NCBI GenBank assembly: GCA_947095585.1
Contig: OX352761.1
Span: forward strand, 50,766,019-50,830,018
DNA: 64,000 nt
From: Nephrocerus scutellatus
Taxonomy: Eukaryota > Arthropoda > Insecta > Diptera > Pipunculidae
Direction: 5' to 3'
Numbering within the stretch: the first letter of the stretch is position 1; each line of letters begins with the position of its first letter. The position numbers were made by a program, and so were the translations under genes. Below are positions 33,728 to 44,237 of this stretch, piece after piece. The notes beneath the pieces were generated by a model. The model was not told where the DNA came from and did not search any database. It worked only from the letters and a program-made list of their open reading frames with translations.

Positions 33728-34776
33728 TTTTTTTATATAGATTAGATTAAGATATTTTATTAAAACATTTAGGTAGTATAAAATTTTGACTTAAAACTAA
33801 ACTTATAACTATTATTAATAAGTGTCGGCTCAACAATAGGGGCCCGACGTATTTACATTGTTTTAATTTATTTTGTACTGCTTATAATTAAACAATATTT
33901 TTGACTACTTAATCTACTACATGTTATATTTAAAGCAATTTATTTTTAAACAATAAATTTTAAAATAAAATAAAATATAAGAGGGGATTAAACAGGGCGA
34001 TCTTCAGCCTCTGTAATGTTGATTTGCTGGCCTTCTCGTAGAAGGAGACGTCTTGATTATTAAAGATGTCGTCGAATCTGTGAATCCTCTGATGCTTATA
34101 TAGCGGTGGCTTGGCTCGATTTCCTCGATTCTCAGTCCTTGCATCTCAGGACTTGGATGAGTTTCCAATCCGTCGACGAATTTCCTCGCCATTTGGAACA
34201 AGTGGTCGGTTATTGGCAGCATACCTGCTGCTTCGTAAAGTCTTGCAGTCGACACAAACTTATAGCTGTTTGGCACCCTCCAGAGTCCTGTACAGATCCT
34301 AAGTACCTTCCTTTCAAATAGGGAGATCTTCTTCATCGTTGTTGGTGAGACGGTGAACCATATTGGATAGCCATAGGTTATCACTGGCCTGATGAGCTGC
34401 TTGTAGATGAGCAGCCTGGTGTTGTTGGACAGTCCGTTTCGTCTTCTTAGTAGCGGGTGCACCAAATGAAGAGCGTAGTTCGCTTTTTTCATTGTTATAT
34501 CGATGTGAGAGTTAAACTTGAGCTTCTTAGTAAAGTTGATTCCCAGATACTTAGTCTCTGACTTTATTGTCGTGTTATCCGGAAGGGCTCTGCACCGGCT
34601 TGTGATTTTTCTTATCCTTGTTTTGGTTGCTGGTACTCGGAAGTAGATGAGTTCCATTTTGTTGGCATTAATCTTCAGTCCCCACTTCAGGTAGTACTCT
34701 TAAAGATTTCGGAGGTGTTCCTCCACTCTTCGGGCAGCTATCTCAGGAGAGCGGGAAACGGCACACGTGATGGAAA
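33728..34776 (-). mobile_element. Jockey-like LINE (family J2), 5'-truncated insertion
   Basis: Inserted in the mariner 3' region. Target duplications ACTTTAAGCACCT (33715-33727) and ACTTTTAGCACCT (34777-34789) differ at one base. The 217-codon minus frame 34004-34657 carries KYLGINFTKKLKFNSHIDIT, LIRPVITYGYPIWFTVSPTT and ERKVLRICTGLWRVPNSYKF, the C-terminal third of ORF2. The 3' UTR contains GTCGGCTCAACAATAGGGGC and ends in an (ATCTA/ATTAG)-rich tail. It is very similar to 52381-54496; its end near 34060 has lost about 5 codons' worth of sequence compared with that copy. Confidence 0.9.
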
Positions 34777-35200
34777 ACTTTTAGCACCTGTTATAACTGT
34801 TTTAGTACACACATAAAATAAAATTATCTAAAACCACACAAAATCATTTTTTATTCATAGCCTTTGATGGTTAAAGCAAAAAAAACCTTTTTTAAAAATT
34901 TTACCTGTTGCAGTATCATAAAATCTATGAGTTTTCCCGCAAACTTGTTAGTGATTATTTCATAAGAAGCTCATAAGAAAAAAGTAATAAAACGTTTTGT
35001 TTATTACACATTTTCTGGAGAAAATTTACCTCAAAATCAAAAATTAGCATGGGCAAGAAAATTGGAACAGGCATAAAAGTTGGATATCTAAAGACTCGAA
35101 TAAGATATTAACTTTATATAAACGTGGTTACAAAGGCTAGTTTTTCTTCTAAAAATAAAGTCTTAAACAAAGTTTCTGCCATTAGCATTAAGAGCAGTTA
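34777..35200 (+). mobile_element. Mariner-like element 3' end (after Jockey insertion)
   Basis: Continuation of the mariner-like 3' UTR, ending near CTAAAAATAAAGTCTTAAAC. Pairs as an inverted copy with 29700-30302. Confidence 0.65.
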
Positions 35201-35252
35201 TAAACCAGCAGTTTCAAGAATGCACTTAAATATATCTTTTTAAATTTTTTAG

Positions 35253-35377
35253 GATTTAGCTTCGGCGATGAATTGGGGTTTGCTGAATCTCTTGGAAATT
35301 TAGATGGAGGAAGACGAAGAGCGATAAACAATTATCCACTTAATTATGTGGGAGTACTTCCAGCATCGCAACAATCT
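35253..35377 (+). CDS. Possible host exon (125 bp), unidentified
   Basis: A T-rich tract and AG (35251-35252) precede an open stretch that ends at TCT followed by GTAAGT (35378-35383), a good donor. Length 125 fits a two-base phase plus 41 codons with no stop; the frame reads FSFGDELGFAESLGNLDGG then RRRAINNYPLNYVGVLPASQ QS. The composition is balanced, unlike the AT-rich surroundings, and includes a tribasic RRR. I do not recognise the protein. It lies just outside the right mariner arm. It could also be a chance open stretch; no neighbouring exons were found. Confidence 0.35.
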
Positions 35378-35383
35378 GTAAGT

Positions 35384-35828
35384 ATTTTAAATATAAAACA
35401 ATTAAATTTAATTTTATGTCTTGAAAAAAAAATTAAAACTAAAATAATTATTTGAATAAAAATAACTTTTTAATTAAAAACGTTTTTAAAACGAATAACC
35501 CCATAGAAACTTCGTTTTTGGGTACAAATTTTTATGTATACGTCGACAAACGCCACACAGTCCTTTATTATTTGGTAATAATGGCCAAAAAATATCTGTT
35601 TTTGAGATCGGGCCTTCTTCAAAGTATTTTCTTTTTTCCACGCATCGCACACGCGACACGTGTCACTCGCGGGATATCAAAATCGGCCCCTGAAACTCAC
35701 AAAATTTCAGTTCTCTAGGTCGTGTGAAAGTTGGTTAAAAAGACCTCAAACAAGTCGAAAAAAATTTCACGCGCCACACGCTGAATATTTACGTGACCTT
35801 AAATTAATATAATTCACCTCAACTCAAC
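35384..35828. other. Unassigned sequence
   Basis: AT-rich; short reading frames on both strands without recognisable motifs. No repeat shared with the rest of the window. Confidence 0.5.
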
Positions 35829-36530
35829 TATGGTATGCAGAAACGAGGCATGTAAAATCAAAGACGATCACGAAAAGTGGTGAATTTTAGGGGAATCTGC
35901 GGCAAGTCCTTCCATGCACTTTGTGTAGGTCTGAGAAAAAGATCTATACTATACTTAAAAGACCTTACTGGCAATTTCCGGTCCTACTGCGACGAATGCA
36001 AGAAAGTCTCGGCTCTCTTTAAAACGTTTTTAGAGCCATTAAATTATCAATGGATAATTACACAAAAATCCTGCACTAACTTGCCAAATACTACTACCTT
36101 TTGAAAAACTTCGATGACCTTAATTCCACCGTTCACTCCAATAGTGATTTATACTTGTCAAAATTCCACTCTATTGAGAAGAAGCTCAAAATGATTAGCC
36201 GTGCTTTTAAAAAAGCACCACCACCAACCTCACCTCATCTAGCAAAAATGACACAACCCACACAGCTTCACAAGACAAATTGGAATGGGTCGAAAAAGCT
36301 ACCAAAAATTGAACACACCATGTGATTACCTCTAGATGCGTACCTCGTCCCATTCCACCCACTCATCTGGATCGACGCCTTATCTCTTCGCTTGACTCAT
36401 CTATCCTAAATCATCAATGAAGTAGCCTTTAAATCCAATGACACCAACGCCGAACTCTCCGAAACACACTCCAGCCTTAAGGAAATTGCAGGAGAAATTA
36501 ACATACTAAGTCATAAGGTCACGCGTGAAT
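35829..36530 (+). pseudogene. LINE ORF1 with PHD-type zinc finger, degenerate
   Basis: ATG at 35829 begins CRNEACKIKDDHEKW. After a frameshift it continues RGICGKSFHALCVGLRK then LTGNFRSYCDECKK (35877-36004). The C-x4-C ... C-G-K-x-FHALC ... F-x-x-YCDEC spacing is that of a PHD finger, known from ORF1 of CR1-group LINEs. A basic linker and a coiled-coil-like stretch follow (NDTNAELSETHSSLKEIAGE near 36440-36500). Several frameshifts are present. It is probably the first ORF of the CR1-like family whose ORF2 starts at about 37020, though the two are separated by a 3' UTR fragment. Confidence 0.6.
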
Positions 36531-36620
36531 AGGCATCTCATCTTTTCCTCTCCCTAACTTCCTAATGCCCACGCTTTGCTAAGCACTATAAGGGTGCAAA
36601 TCCACAAATTCACACCTCCA
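36520..36620 (+). mobile_element. CR1-like 3' UTR fragment
   Basis: CATCTCATCTTTTCCTCTCC...AAGCACTATAAGGGTGCAAA matches the 3' UTR of the fragment at 23253-23537. It is joined directly after the ORF1 remnant, so a recombination or second insertion occurred here. 36621-37019 is AT-rich with nothing recognised. Confidence 0.65.
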
Positions 36621-37019
36621 ACGGAGCCATGTAAGCAAATTTTTTCGTCCCTAATTTATCACCAAAAAAAAAATTTTTTTAAATTATTTTTATAAATTGT
36701 AATATTTTCTTGGTCAAGGTTTTTTGTAGTTTTCCCTGACCATGATTCATTGATAAAAGTATTTGGACTCGCGTCGTTCTAAATTCGTGTTCGTTTTTCG
36801 TATTGTTTTTTCAATAAATCAGGGAGAATTCTGAGAAAATAAATTGAAACTGGCTACAAACGCGAGGAATGTGATAAATCACATTCCTTCGATTTTTATT
36901 TTATTTTGGATTTAATAAAGTGCTTAGCCCAACTTATTGCCGTGACGCAAGTCATTCAGGGAGTCCTCCCTTGGCAATAAGTCTCTATATAAAAAAAAAA
37001 ATTGACAGCACTTCAACCA

Positions 37020-38330
37020 CCCTCCCTTACACCTCATCATAACTTTCCTATTATCTTCTACTACCAGAACGTAAGGGCATACGCTCGAAAATTCGTGATG
37101 CTCTGCGCCAATCTCACGCCCTCCCATTCGATATTTCGATATTCAATATATATGCTCTGACCGAAACCAGTCTAATCCCGGACATAAGGAACCAGGAGTT
37201 ATGACGAGATGACGATCTTACCCGCGCTACGATAGACTCTCCATGTCTAGGCGTCTTGCTAGCCATCCACAACGACCTTAACTCATCTCTCATCGCTATT
37301 TCTTCGTCCTCTAAACTCGATTTCGTTTCAATAAAAATAACACTCTCCCGTAGGTCCCTGGACGTTATGTGTTGTTATATTCAACCGGCCCAACCTATCG
37401 AATCCTACCAATTTGCTATCGACACCATTGCCCAAATAATCGACTCATCTGACTCCCTTGCCGACATCCTTATTTTCGGCGACTTCAATTGTTTCAACTG
37501 CACTGGCCTCCATCAGACGATGAATCTATTTTCATCGCTTCAAATCCCAACTCAACTAAGGAATGTCTCTTTGTAGATCGGCTTACAGACTAAAGTCTAT
37601 GCCAAGTTAGTGGCGTCCCTAACTACATGAGTAGGCTTTGTCCCCTATCTCTATTGACTATTGATAATTTTCACCCCCTCTTCTTCTTTCTTTTTTCCAC
37701 AACTCTCCACTACAGTCACCTCATCCCATAGTTCTCCCCTCTTACGACTTTCATAAAGCTAATATCCGCAAAATTAATGACTATCTTAGCAGGTCTTAAT
37801 TTGGGTTTGACAATCTATCTTTAAATTAGGCCATCTCAACTTTTTATGGTATAATCGACGACTTTGCTCCTTACGAAATAAGAGAAACAAGTTATGGGCA
37901 GCTTACCTTCGTACATATTCTTTTTCTGACTATTCCAACTATCTCGGTACTTACTTGCAATTTACCCAGTTTTATAACTCTCTCCACCAGCGTTATCTTA
38001 ATAACGCGCAAGCCAAACTAATAAACGAACCTAAGTCTTTTTTTCAATTCGTCAACTACAAACGAAAGTCTGACGGCTACCCTCCATATCTCTGTTACAA
38101 AAATAGGTACATCATCAACCGATCCACATACCATTGCCACCTTTTTTGCTACCTTTTTCAAACAATATTTTACCGACAGCTCCTTCATACCCCTCCCCTC
38201 CCTCTTATTTCAATTACCTTATTAACTATTCCAATGAGCTTTTTCTCTCTTAAACTGTTGACCCTACTGTTATCGAAAAAACCTAATGATGAATCGTTCA
38301 TCATTTGTGCTAAAAGGTTTTGAACGCTTG
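37020..38330 (+). pseudogene. CR1-like LINE ORF2: endonuclease and RT start
   Basis: Starts with YYQNVRGIRSKIRDALRQSH near 37060, an APE-like endonuclease entry motif. It continues at 37256-37576 with VLLAIHNDLNSSLIAI, VMCCYIQPAQPIESYQF and ILIFGDFNCFN. The linker and RT start are at 37955-38323 (FYNSLHQRYLNNAQAKLINE, KSFFQFVNYKRKSDGYPPYL). Stops and a gap near 37577-37950 break it. The first base of the 3431-bp tandem duplication (37326) falls inside its endonuclease. Confidence 0.8.
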
Positions 38331-38452
38331 GTTGGTATTAGGTCGAATGTACTCTAAAGAAATCATTTAAATATGAATCAACACGCCTATAAGCGAGGTA
38401 AATCATGTGAGTCTGCTCTTCATGATCTGAACGCAGCCTTCTCCATAGGGGT
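38331..38452 (+). pseudogene. LOA/R1-like LINE RT, segment 1
   Basis: Reads FERLVGIRSNVL then NQHAYKRGKSCESALHDLN, the RT fingers motif of the LOA/R1 group (NQHAY.KG.STE.AL). The frame stops at the Jockey insertion; CATAGGGGT (38444-38452) is the left target duplication. The frame continues in segment 2 at 45727. Confidence 0.8.
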
Positions 38453-38473
38453 TACCCAGAAATTCAGTTACTG

Positions 38474-39378
38474 ACAAAGATTATAAGGTAACAGCGCTAA
38501 ACAATGACGTTTGGAAAATTAATACTCTGGACTCATATACTAATAGAACCTTATCTATGAAATTGAATACTGAAAAGTATCAGTGGTTTACTTATGAGAA
38601 CAAACAGGCCTGGCCTATAAAAGTCATGGCAAGAGGTTTGCATCACACTTACTCAAGCAACGAAATAATGGAAGACTTACAAAATAAAGGTCTTAAAATT
38701 CTAGATGCTGTGAATATTGTTAAAAAATAGAGAACAGAAAACCAGGAAAAAAACCAAAAAACCATCAGTAAAAGGGGACTCCCTCTTTTTATGCTGGTAT
38801 TTGACAACAAAGAGAATGTTCAAAACATTTATGGATTAAAAGGAATCCTTCACACGAAGGTGAAAATCGAACCAATGAGGAGAACCACAACACGCATACC
38901 CCAATGCAAGAAACGTCAGGCATTTAATCACACCCAAATATATTGCGGCCGGGATCCAAGATGTGTAAAATGCTCAGGTAATCATATTACCCAAGCATGT
39001 ACAATAGGGAGAGATATGCCAGCCAAGTGTACAAATTGCAAGGGCCAACATCCGGCTAATTATCGAGGCTGTGAGGTTGCTAAACAACTACAAAAATTAA
39101 GAGATAAATCAAGAAATCAACCGCAAATTCTCGAAAGTCGAAGGGTTCAAATATTAAATCAGAGGGATCAAAACCCACAAACAAGCAACTCAGGGCAAAG
39201 AAGATCATTTGCCCAGGTAGTGAAAGGCTCGGGTTTAACCAAACATATGGGCTCCGAAAATAACCAAATTATGGAAAGCATTATGAACAGCATTGCAGCT
39301 ATTACAAAGCGGCTAGATGACCAAAGTAATCTGAACAACATGATACTTGATCAGTTGAAGAAAATGCAACTCCCATAA
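38474..39378 (+). pseudogene. Jockey J1 gag-like ORF1, copy 1
   Basis: DYKVTALNNDVWKINT leads through KYQWFTYENKQAWPIKVMAR and a stop near 38728, to the open frame 38791-39378. That frame reads FDNKENVQNIYGLKGILHT then three cysteine-rich knuckles (CKKRQAFNHTQIYC, CGRDPRCVKCSGNHITQAC, CTNCKGQHPANYRGC). This is the nucleic-acid-binding ORF1 of Jockey LINEs. The first knuckle has lost a cysteine (KKRQ for the usual KRCQ). A C-terminal coiled-coil-like segment follows. Confidence 0.9.
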
Positions 39379-39394
39379 CGCAATCTAACAAAAA

Positions 39395-40000
39395 ATGTTA
39401 AGTAAGAACACAACTTTCAAAATAATAACCTGGAATGCGAATGGGATTATGCAACATATTCCAGAAATAAAAATATTTTTAAATTCAGAAAAAATCGACA
39501 TTTTCTTAATATCTGAAAGCCATTTAGTTAAATCTTCGTTTGTTAAAATACGGGGTTATAGCTTATATCACTCCATTCATCCAGCGGAAAGAGCAAGAGG
39601 TGGTTCGGCATTGCTGATAAAAGAAAATATTAAACACAATTTAGAATCAAATATCGAAGAAGAAACAATGCAAGTCACTACTGTAAGGATTCAAATTAAA
39701 CACAGACAGCTTACTGTCTCTGCAATATCTTGCCCTCCCCGGCATAACTTGAAAAGAGAGGACTACCTTAAACTATTAAAATCTGGAACTAGACTTACGA
39801 CGTCAAAGGGTAAAGAGTTGCTTCAAGCAGGGCAGACATCAAAATGTGAATTTTACTCTGGTGGTTCCCCAACGTGACGGAACGAAGTTACCTGACCTAA
39901 TAGACTTTTATGTAGCAAGAGGTATATCCCAGAACTACATTCACATTAAAGACAGTAATTCTCTAGTATTGGATCATTCCCCGGTTTAACATATCCTACC
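39395..40000 (+). pseudogene. Jockey J1 endonuclease, copy 1
   Basis: Frame 39395-39877 begins FKIITWNANGIMQHIPEIKI and has IDIFLISESHLVK (catalytic N and E), YSLYHSIHPAERARGGSALL and LTVSAISCPPRHNLKRED. It then jumps to SGTRLTTSKGKELL, so the central GDFNAKH-type motif is deleted. After a frameshift it continues LPDLIDFYVARGISQNYIHI and LVLDHSPV. The missing catalytic block makes it non-functional. Confidence 0.9.
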
Positions 40001-40002
40001 CA

Positions 40003-40440
40003 ATGGAAGTTAGAGAGTTGGTAAGAGAAAAACGACGGGCACGTAAAACCTGGCAAATAACAAGAACACCGGAGAACAAAACAATTCTTAACAATTTAGG
40101 TAACAGCCTCAAATCTCTTCTTAAAGAAGTTAAAAATGCATCAATCAACAGATATCTAGTTAGTTATGAAAAAAATTCTGATTATTCGCTGTGGAAGGCG
40201 ACGAAGGGACTCAAAAGACCCAAAATACAAGTGCCTTCACTTAAAAAGGAAGATGGAACCTGGGCAAGAGGTCCTAAAGAGAAGGCTGATCTGGTTGCGG
40301 AGTATCTCGAGGATACCTTCCAACCACTACCAAGACAAACGGCCAATGAAAATATAATGCCAATCCACAAGCTTGATGATTTTGATATACGCCCAGTTAC
40401 TCTCAAAGAATTAAAAGAAGTAAAAAGCGACATGAATGTT
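40003..40440 (+). pseudogene. Jockey J1 RT N-terminal part, copy 1
   Basis: EVRELVREKRRARKTWQITR, SINRYLVSYEKNSDYSLWKA, GPKEKADLVAEYLEDTFQP and IRPVTLKELKEVKSDMN: the linker and RT start of Jockey ORF2. The frame is then lost in antisense P sequence. Confidence 0.85.
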
Positions 40441-40756
40441 AAAAAAACAACCCATAAAAATTTAAATTTTTCGTGTAAATTCTCTAATCGGGAAAACACA
40501 ATGTGCAGTTTGAATAAAATTGGGTAAATTTTTTAAAATTTTTGTTAGAGAGCCCCCCGGAGCCATTTCACTTCCAAATTTTTACAGTGTTGTCCATCAA
40601 AGATACACATGCGTATAAAATTTTGTGTTGGAATGCCCCACCCCGCGACCCGAGGTGCCCCAAATTTTAATAGAATGTATTGTCATGGGAAATACACATA
40701 TGTGTTTGAATAAAATCCGACTTTAGGAAGTGTGTTAAATATTATTGATCACAAGT
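40441..40756 (-). mobile_element. P element, antisense, truncated at duplication junction
   Basis: Antisense P with the tail motif (antisense of GAGAATTTACACGAAAAATT) and two monomers. It ends at the tandem junction, so its 5' end is missing. Confidence 0.75.
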
Positions 40757-41883
40757 TTTCAATAAAAATAACACTCTCCCGTAGGTCCCTGGACGTTATG
40801 TGTTGTTATATTCAACCGGCCCAACCTATCGAATCCTACCAATTTGCTATCGACACCATTGCCCAAATAATCGACTCATCTGACTCCCTTGCCGACATCC
40901 TTATTTTCGGCGACTTCAATTGTTTCAACTGCACTGGCCTCCATCAGACGATGAATCTATTTTCATCGCTTCAAATCCCAACTCAACTAAGGAATGTCTC
41001 TTTGTAGATCGGCTTACAGACTAAAGTCTATGCCAAGTTAGTGGCGTCCCTAACTACATGAGTAGGCTTTGTCCCCTATCTCTATTGACTATTGATAATT
41101 TTCACCCCCTCTTCTTCTTTCTTTTTTCCACAACTCTCCACTACAGTCACCTCATCCCATAGTTCTCCCCTCTTACGACTTTCATAAAGCTAATATCCGC
41201 AAAATTAATGACTATCTTAGCAGGTCTTAATTTGGGTTTGACAATCTATCTTTAAATTAGGCCATCTCAACTTTTTATGGTATAATCGACGACTTTGCTC
41301 CTTACGAAATAAGAGAAACAAGTTATGGGCAGCTTACCTTCGTACATATTCTTTTTCTGACTATTCCAACTATCTCGGTACTTACTTGCAATTTACCCAG
41401 TTTTATAACTCTCTCCACCAGCGTTATCTTAATAACGCGCAAGCCAAACTAATAAACGAACCTAAGTCTTTTTTTCAATTCGTCAACTACAAACGAAAGT
41501 CTGACGGCTACCCTCCATATCTCTGTTACAAAAATAGGTACATCATCAACCGATCCACATACCATTGCCACCTTTTTTGCTACCTTTTTCAAACAATATT
41601 TTACCGACAGCTCCTTCATACCCCTCCCCTCCCTCTTATTTCAATTACCTTATTAACTATTCCAATGAGCTTTTTCTCTCTTAAACTGTTGACCCTACTG
41701 TTATCGAAAAAACCTAATGATGAATCGTTCATCATTTGTGCTAAAAGGTTTTGAACGCTTGGTTGGTATTAGGTCGAATGTACTCTAAAGAAATCATTTA
41801 AATATGAATCAACACGCCTATAAGCGAGGTAAATCATGTGAGTCTGCTCTTCATGATCTGAACGCAGCCTTCTCCATAGGGGT
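40757..41883 (+). pseudogene. Second copy of CR1-like ORF2 part and LOA/R1-like segment 1
   Basis: Copy of 37326-38452. It begins within the CR1-like endonuclease (ILIFGDFNCFN at about 40900), has the RT start at 41386-41754, the LOA/R1-like NQHAYKRGK motif near 41805, and the CATAGGGGT site at 41875-41883. Confidence 0.9.
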
Positions 41884-42809
41884 TACCCAGAAATTCAGTT
41901 ACTGACAAAGATTATAAGGTAACAGCGCTAAACAATGACGTTTGGAAAATTAATACTCTGGACTCATATACTAATAGAACCTTATCTATGAAATTGAATA
42001 CTGAAAAGTATCAGTGGTTTACTTATGAGAACAAACAGGCCTGGCCTATAAAAGTCATGGCAAGAGGTTTGCATCACACTTACTCAAGCAACGAAATAAT
42101 GGAAGACTTACAAAATAAAGGTCTTAAAATTCTAGATGCTGTGAATATTGTTAAAAAATAGAGAACAGAAAACCAGGAAAAAAACCAAAAAACCATCAGT
42201 AAAAGGGGACTCCCTCTTTTTATGCTGGTATTTGACAACAAAGAGAATGTTCAAAACATTTATGGATTAAAAGGAATCCTTCACACGAAGGTGAAAATCG
42301 AACCAATGAGGAGAACCACAACACGCATACCCCAATGCAAGAAACGTCAGGCATTTAATCACACCCAAATATATTGCGGCCGGGATCCAAGATGTGTAAA
42401 ATGCTCAGGTAATCATATTACCCAAGCATGTACAATAGGGAGAGATATGCCAGCCAAGTGTACAAATTGCAAGGGCCAACATCCGGCTAATTATCGAGGC
42501 TGTGAGGTTGCTAAACAACTACAAAAATTAAGAGATAAATCAAGAAATCAACCGCAAATTCTCGAAAGTCGAAGGGTTCAAATATTAAATCAGAGGGATC
42601 AAAACCCACAAACAAGCAACTCAGGGCAAAGAAGATCATTTGCCCAGGTAGTGAAAGGCTCGGGTTTAACCAAACATATGGGCTCCGAAAATAACCAAAT
42701 TATGGAAAGCATTATGAACAGCATTGCAGCTATTACAAAGCGGCTAGATGACCAAAGTAATCTGAACAACATGATACTTGATCAGTTGAAGAAAATGCAA
42801 CTCCCATAA
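41884..42809 (+). pseudogene. Jockey J1 gag-like ORF1, copy 2
   Basis: Same as copy 1, with the open frame at 42222-42809 and the same internal stop upstream; no difference noted. Confidence 0.9.
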
Positions 42810-42825
42810 CGCAATCTAACAAAAA

Positions 42826-43431
42826 ATGTTAAGTAAGAACACAACTTTCAAAATAATAACCTGGAATGCGAATGGGATTATGCAACATATTCCAGAAATA
42901 AAAATATTTTTAAATTCAGAAAAAATCGACATTTTCTTAATATCTGAAAGCCATTTAGTTAAATCTTCGTTTGTTAAAATACGGGGTTATAGCTTATATC
43001 ACTCCATTCATCCAGCGGAAAGAGCAAGAGGTGGTTCGGCATTGCTGATAAAAGAAAATATTAAACACAATTTAGAATCAAATATCGAAGAAGAAACAAT
43101 GCAAGTCACTACTGTAAGGATTCAAATTAAACACAGACAGCTTACTGTCTCTGCAATATCTTGCCCTCCCCGGCATAACTTGAAAAGAGAGGACTACCTT
43201 AAACTATTAAAATCTGGAACTAGACTTACGACGTCAAAGGGTAAAGAGTTGCTTCAAGCAGGGCAGACATCAAAATGTGAATTTTACTCTGGTGGTTCCC
43301 CAACGTGACGGAACGAAGTTACCTGACCTAATAGACTTTTATGTAGCAAGAGGTATATCCCAGAACTACATTCACATTAAAGACAGTAATTCTCTAGTAT
43401 TGGATCATTCCCCGGTTTAACATATCCTACC
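42826..43431 (+). pseudogene. Jockey J1 endonuclease, copy 2
   Basis: Same as 39395-40000, with the same internal deletion and frameshift. Confidence 0.9.
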
Positions 43432-43433
43432 CA

Positions 43434-43872
43434 ATGGAAGTTAGAGAGTTGGTAAGAGAAAAACGACGGGCACGTAAAACCTGGCAAATAACAAGAACAC
43501 CGGAGAACAAAACAATTCTTAACAATTTAGGTAACAGCCTCAAATCTCTTCTTAAAGAAGTTAAAAATGCATCAATCAACAGATATCTAGTTAGTTATGA
43601 AAAAAATTCTGATTATTCGCTGTGGAAGGCGACGAAGGGACTCAAAAGACCCAAAATACAAGTGCCTTCACTTAAAAAGGAAGATGGAACCTGGGCAAGA
43701 GGTCCTAAAGAGAAGGCTGATCTGGTTGCGGAGTATCTCGAGGATACCTTCCAACCACTACCAAGACAAACGTCCAATGAAAATATAATGCCAATCCACA
43801 AGCTTGATGATTTTGATATACGCCCAGTTACTCTCAAAGAATTAAAAGAAGAAGTAAAAAGCGACATGAATG
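43434..43872 (+). pseudogene. Jockey J1 RT N-terminal part, copy 2
   Basis: As copy 1 but with ROTSNEN-type Ser for Ala near 43772 and an additional Glu (KELKEEVKSD). In this copy the RT resumes after the P insertion. Confidence 0.85.
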
Positions 43873-44237
43873 TTAAAAAAACAACCCATAAAAATTTAAA
43901 TTTTTCGTGTAAATTCTCTAATCGGGAAAACACAATGTGCAGTTTGAATAAAATTGGGTAAATTTTTTAAAATTTTTGTTAGAGAGCCCCCCGGAGCCAT
44001 TTCACTTCCAAATTTTTACAGTGTTGTCCATCAAAGATACACATGCGTATAAAATTTTGTGTTGGAATGCCCCACCCCGCGACCCGAGGTGCCCCAAATT
44101 TTAATAGAATGTATTGTCATGGGAAATACACATATGTGTTTGAATAAAATCCGACTTTAGGAAGTGTGTTAAATATTATTGATCACAAGTTTCTGCCCAC
44201 CAGCCAGCCACGGGCACGCGAAGTTAATATAGAGAAT
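43873..44237 (-). mobile_element. P element, antisense, short copy inside Jockey RT
   Basis: Antisense P from its tail (near 43873) to its 5' end AAATTCTCTATATTAACTTC (antisense at about 44218-44237). It interrupts the Jockey RT between VKSDMNVKK and KAPGYDLI. TTAAAAA flanks both sides as a possible target duplication. Only two monomers; lacks the 430-base insert. Confidence 0.8.

Larger units (their letters stand above)
37326..40756. repeat. 3431-bp tandem duplication, copy 1
   Basis: Every landmark in this stretch recurs 3431 bases downstream: gag frame 38791 and 42222, endonuclease frame 39395 and 42826, RT start 40003 and 43434. It contains CR1-like ORF2, LOA/R1-like segment 1, the 5' part of Jockey J1 and part of an antisense P element. 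It ends mid-P, with GATCACAAGT fused to TTTCAATAAAAATAACA. Confidence 0.95.
40757..44190. repeat. 3431-bp tandem duplication, copy 2
   Basis: Nearly identical to 37326-40756. I saw two differences: a G to T near 43772 (codon Ala to Ser) and a 3-base GAA insertion near 43852, which makes this copy 3 bases longer. The P element here continues to its natural end at 44237. A short GTTTC match at the outer edges (37325-37329, 44187-44191) may be the recombination microhomology. Confidence 0.95.
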
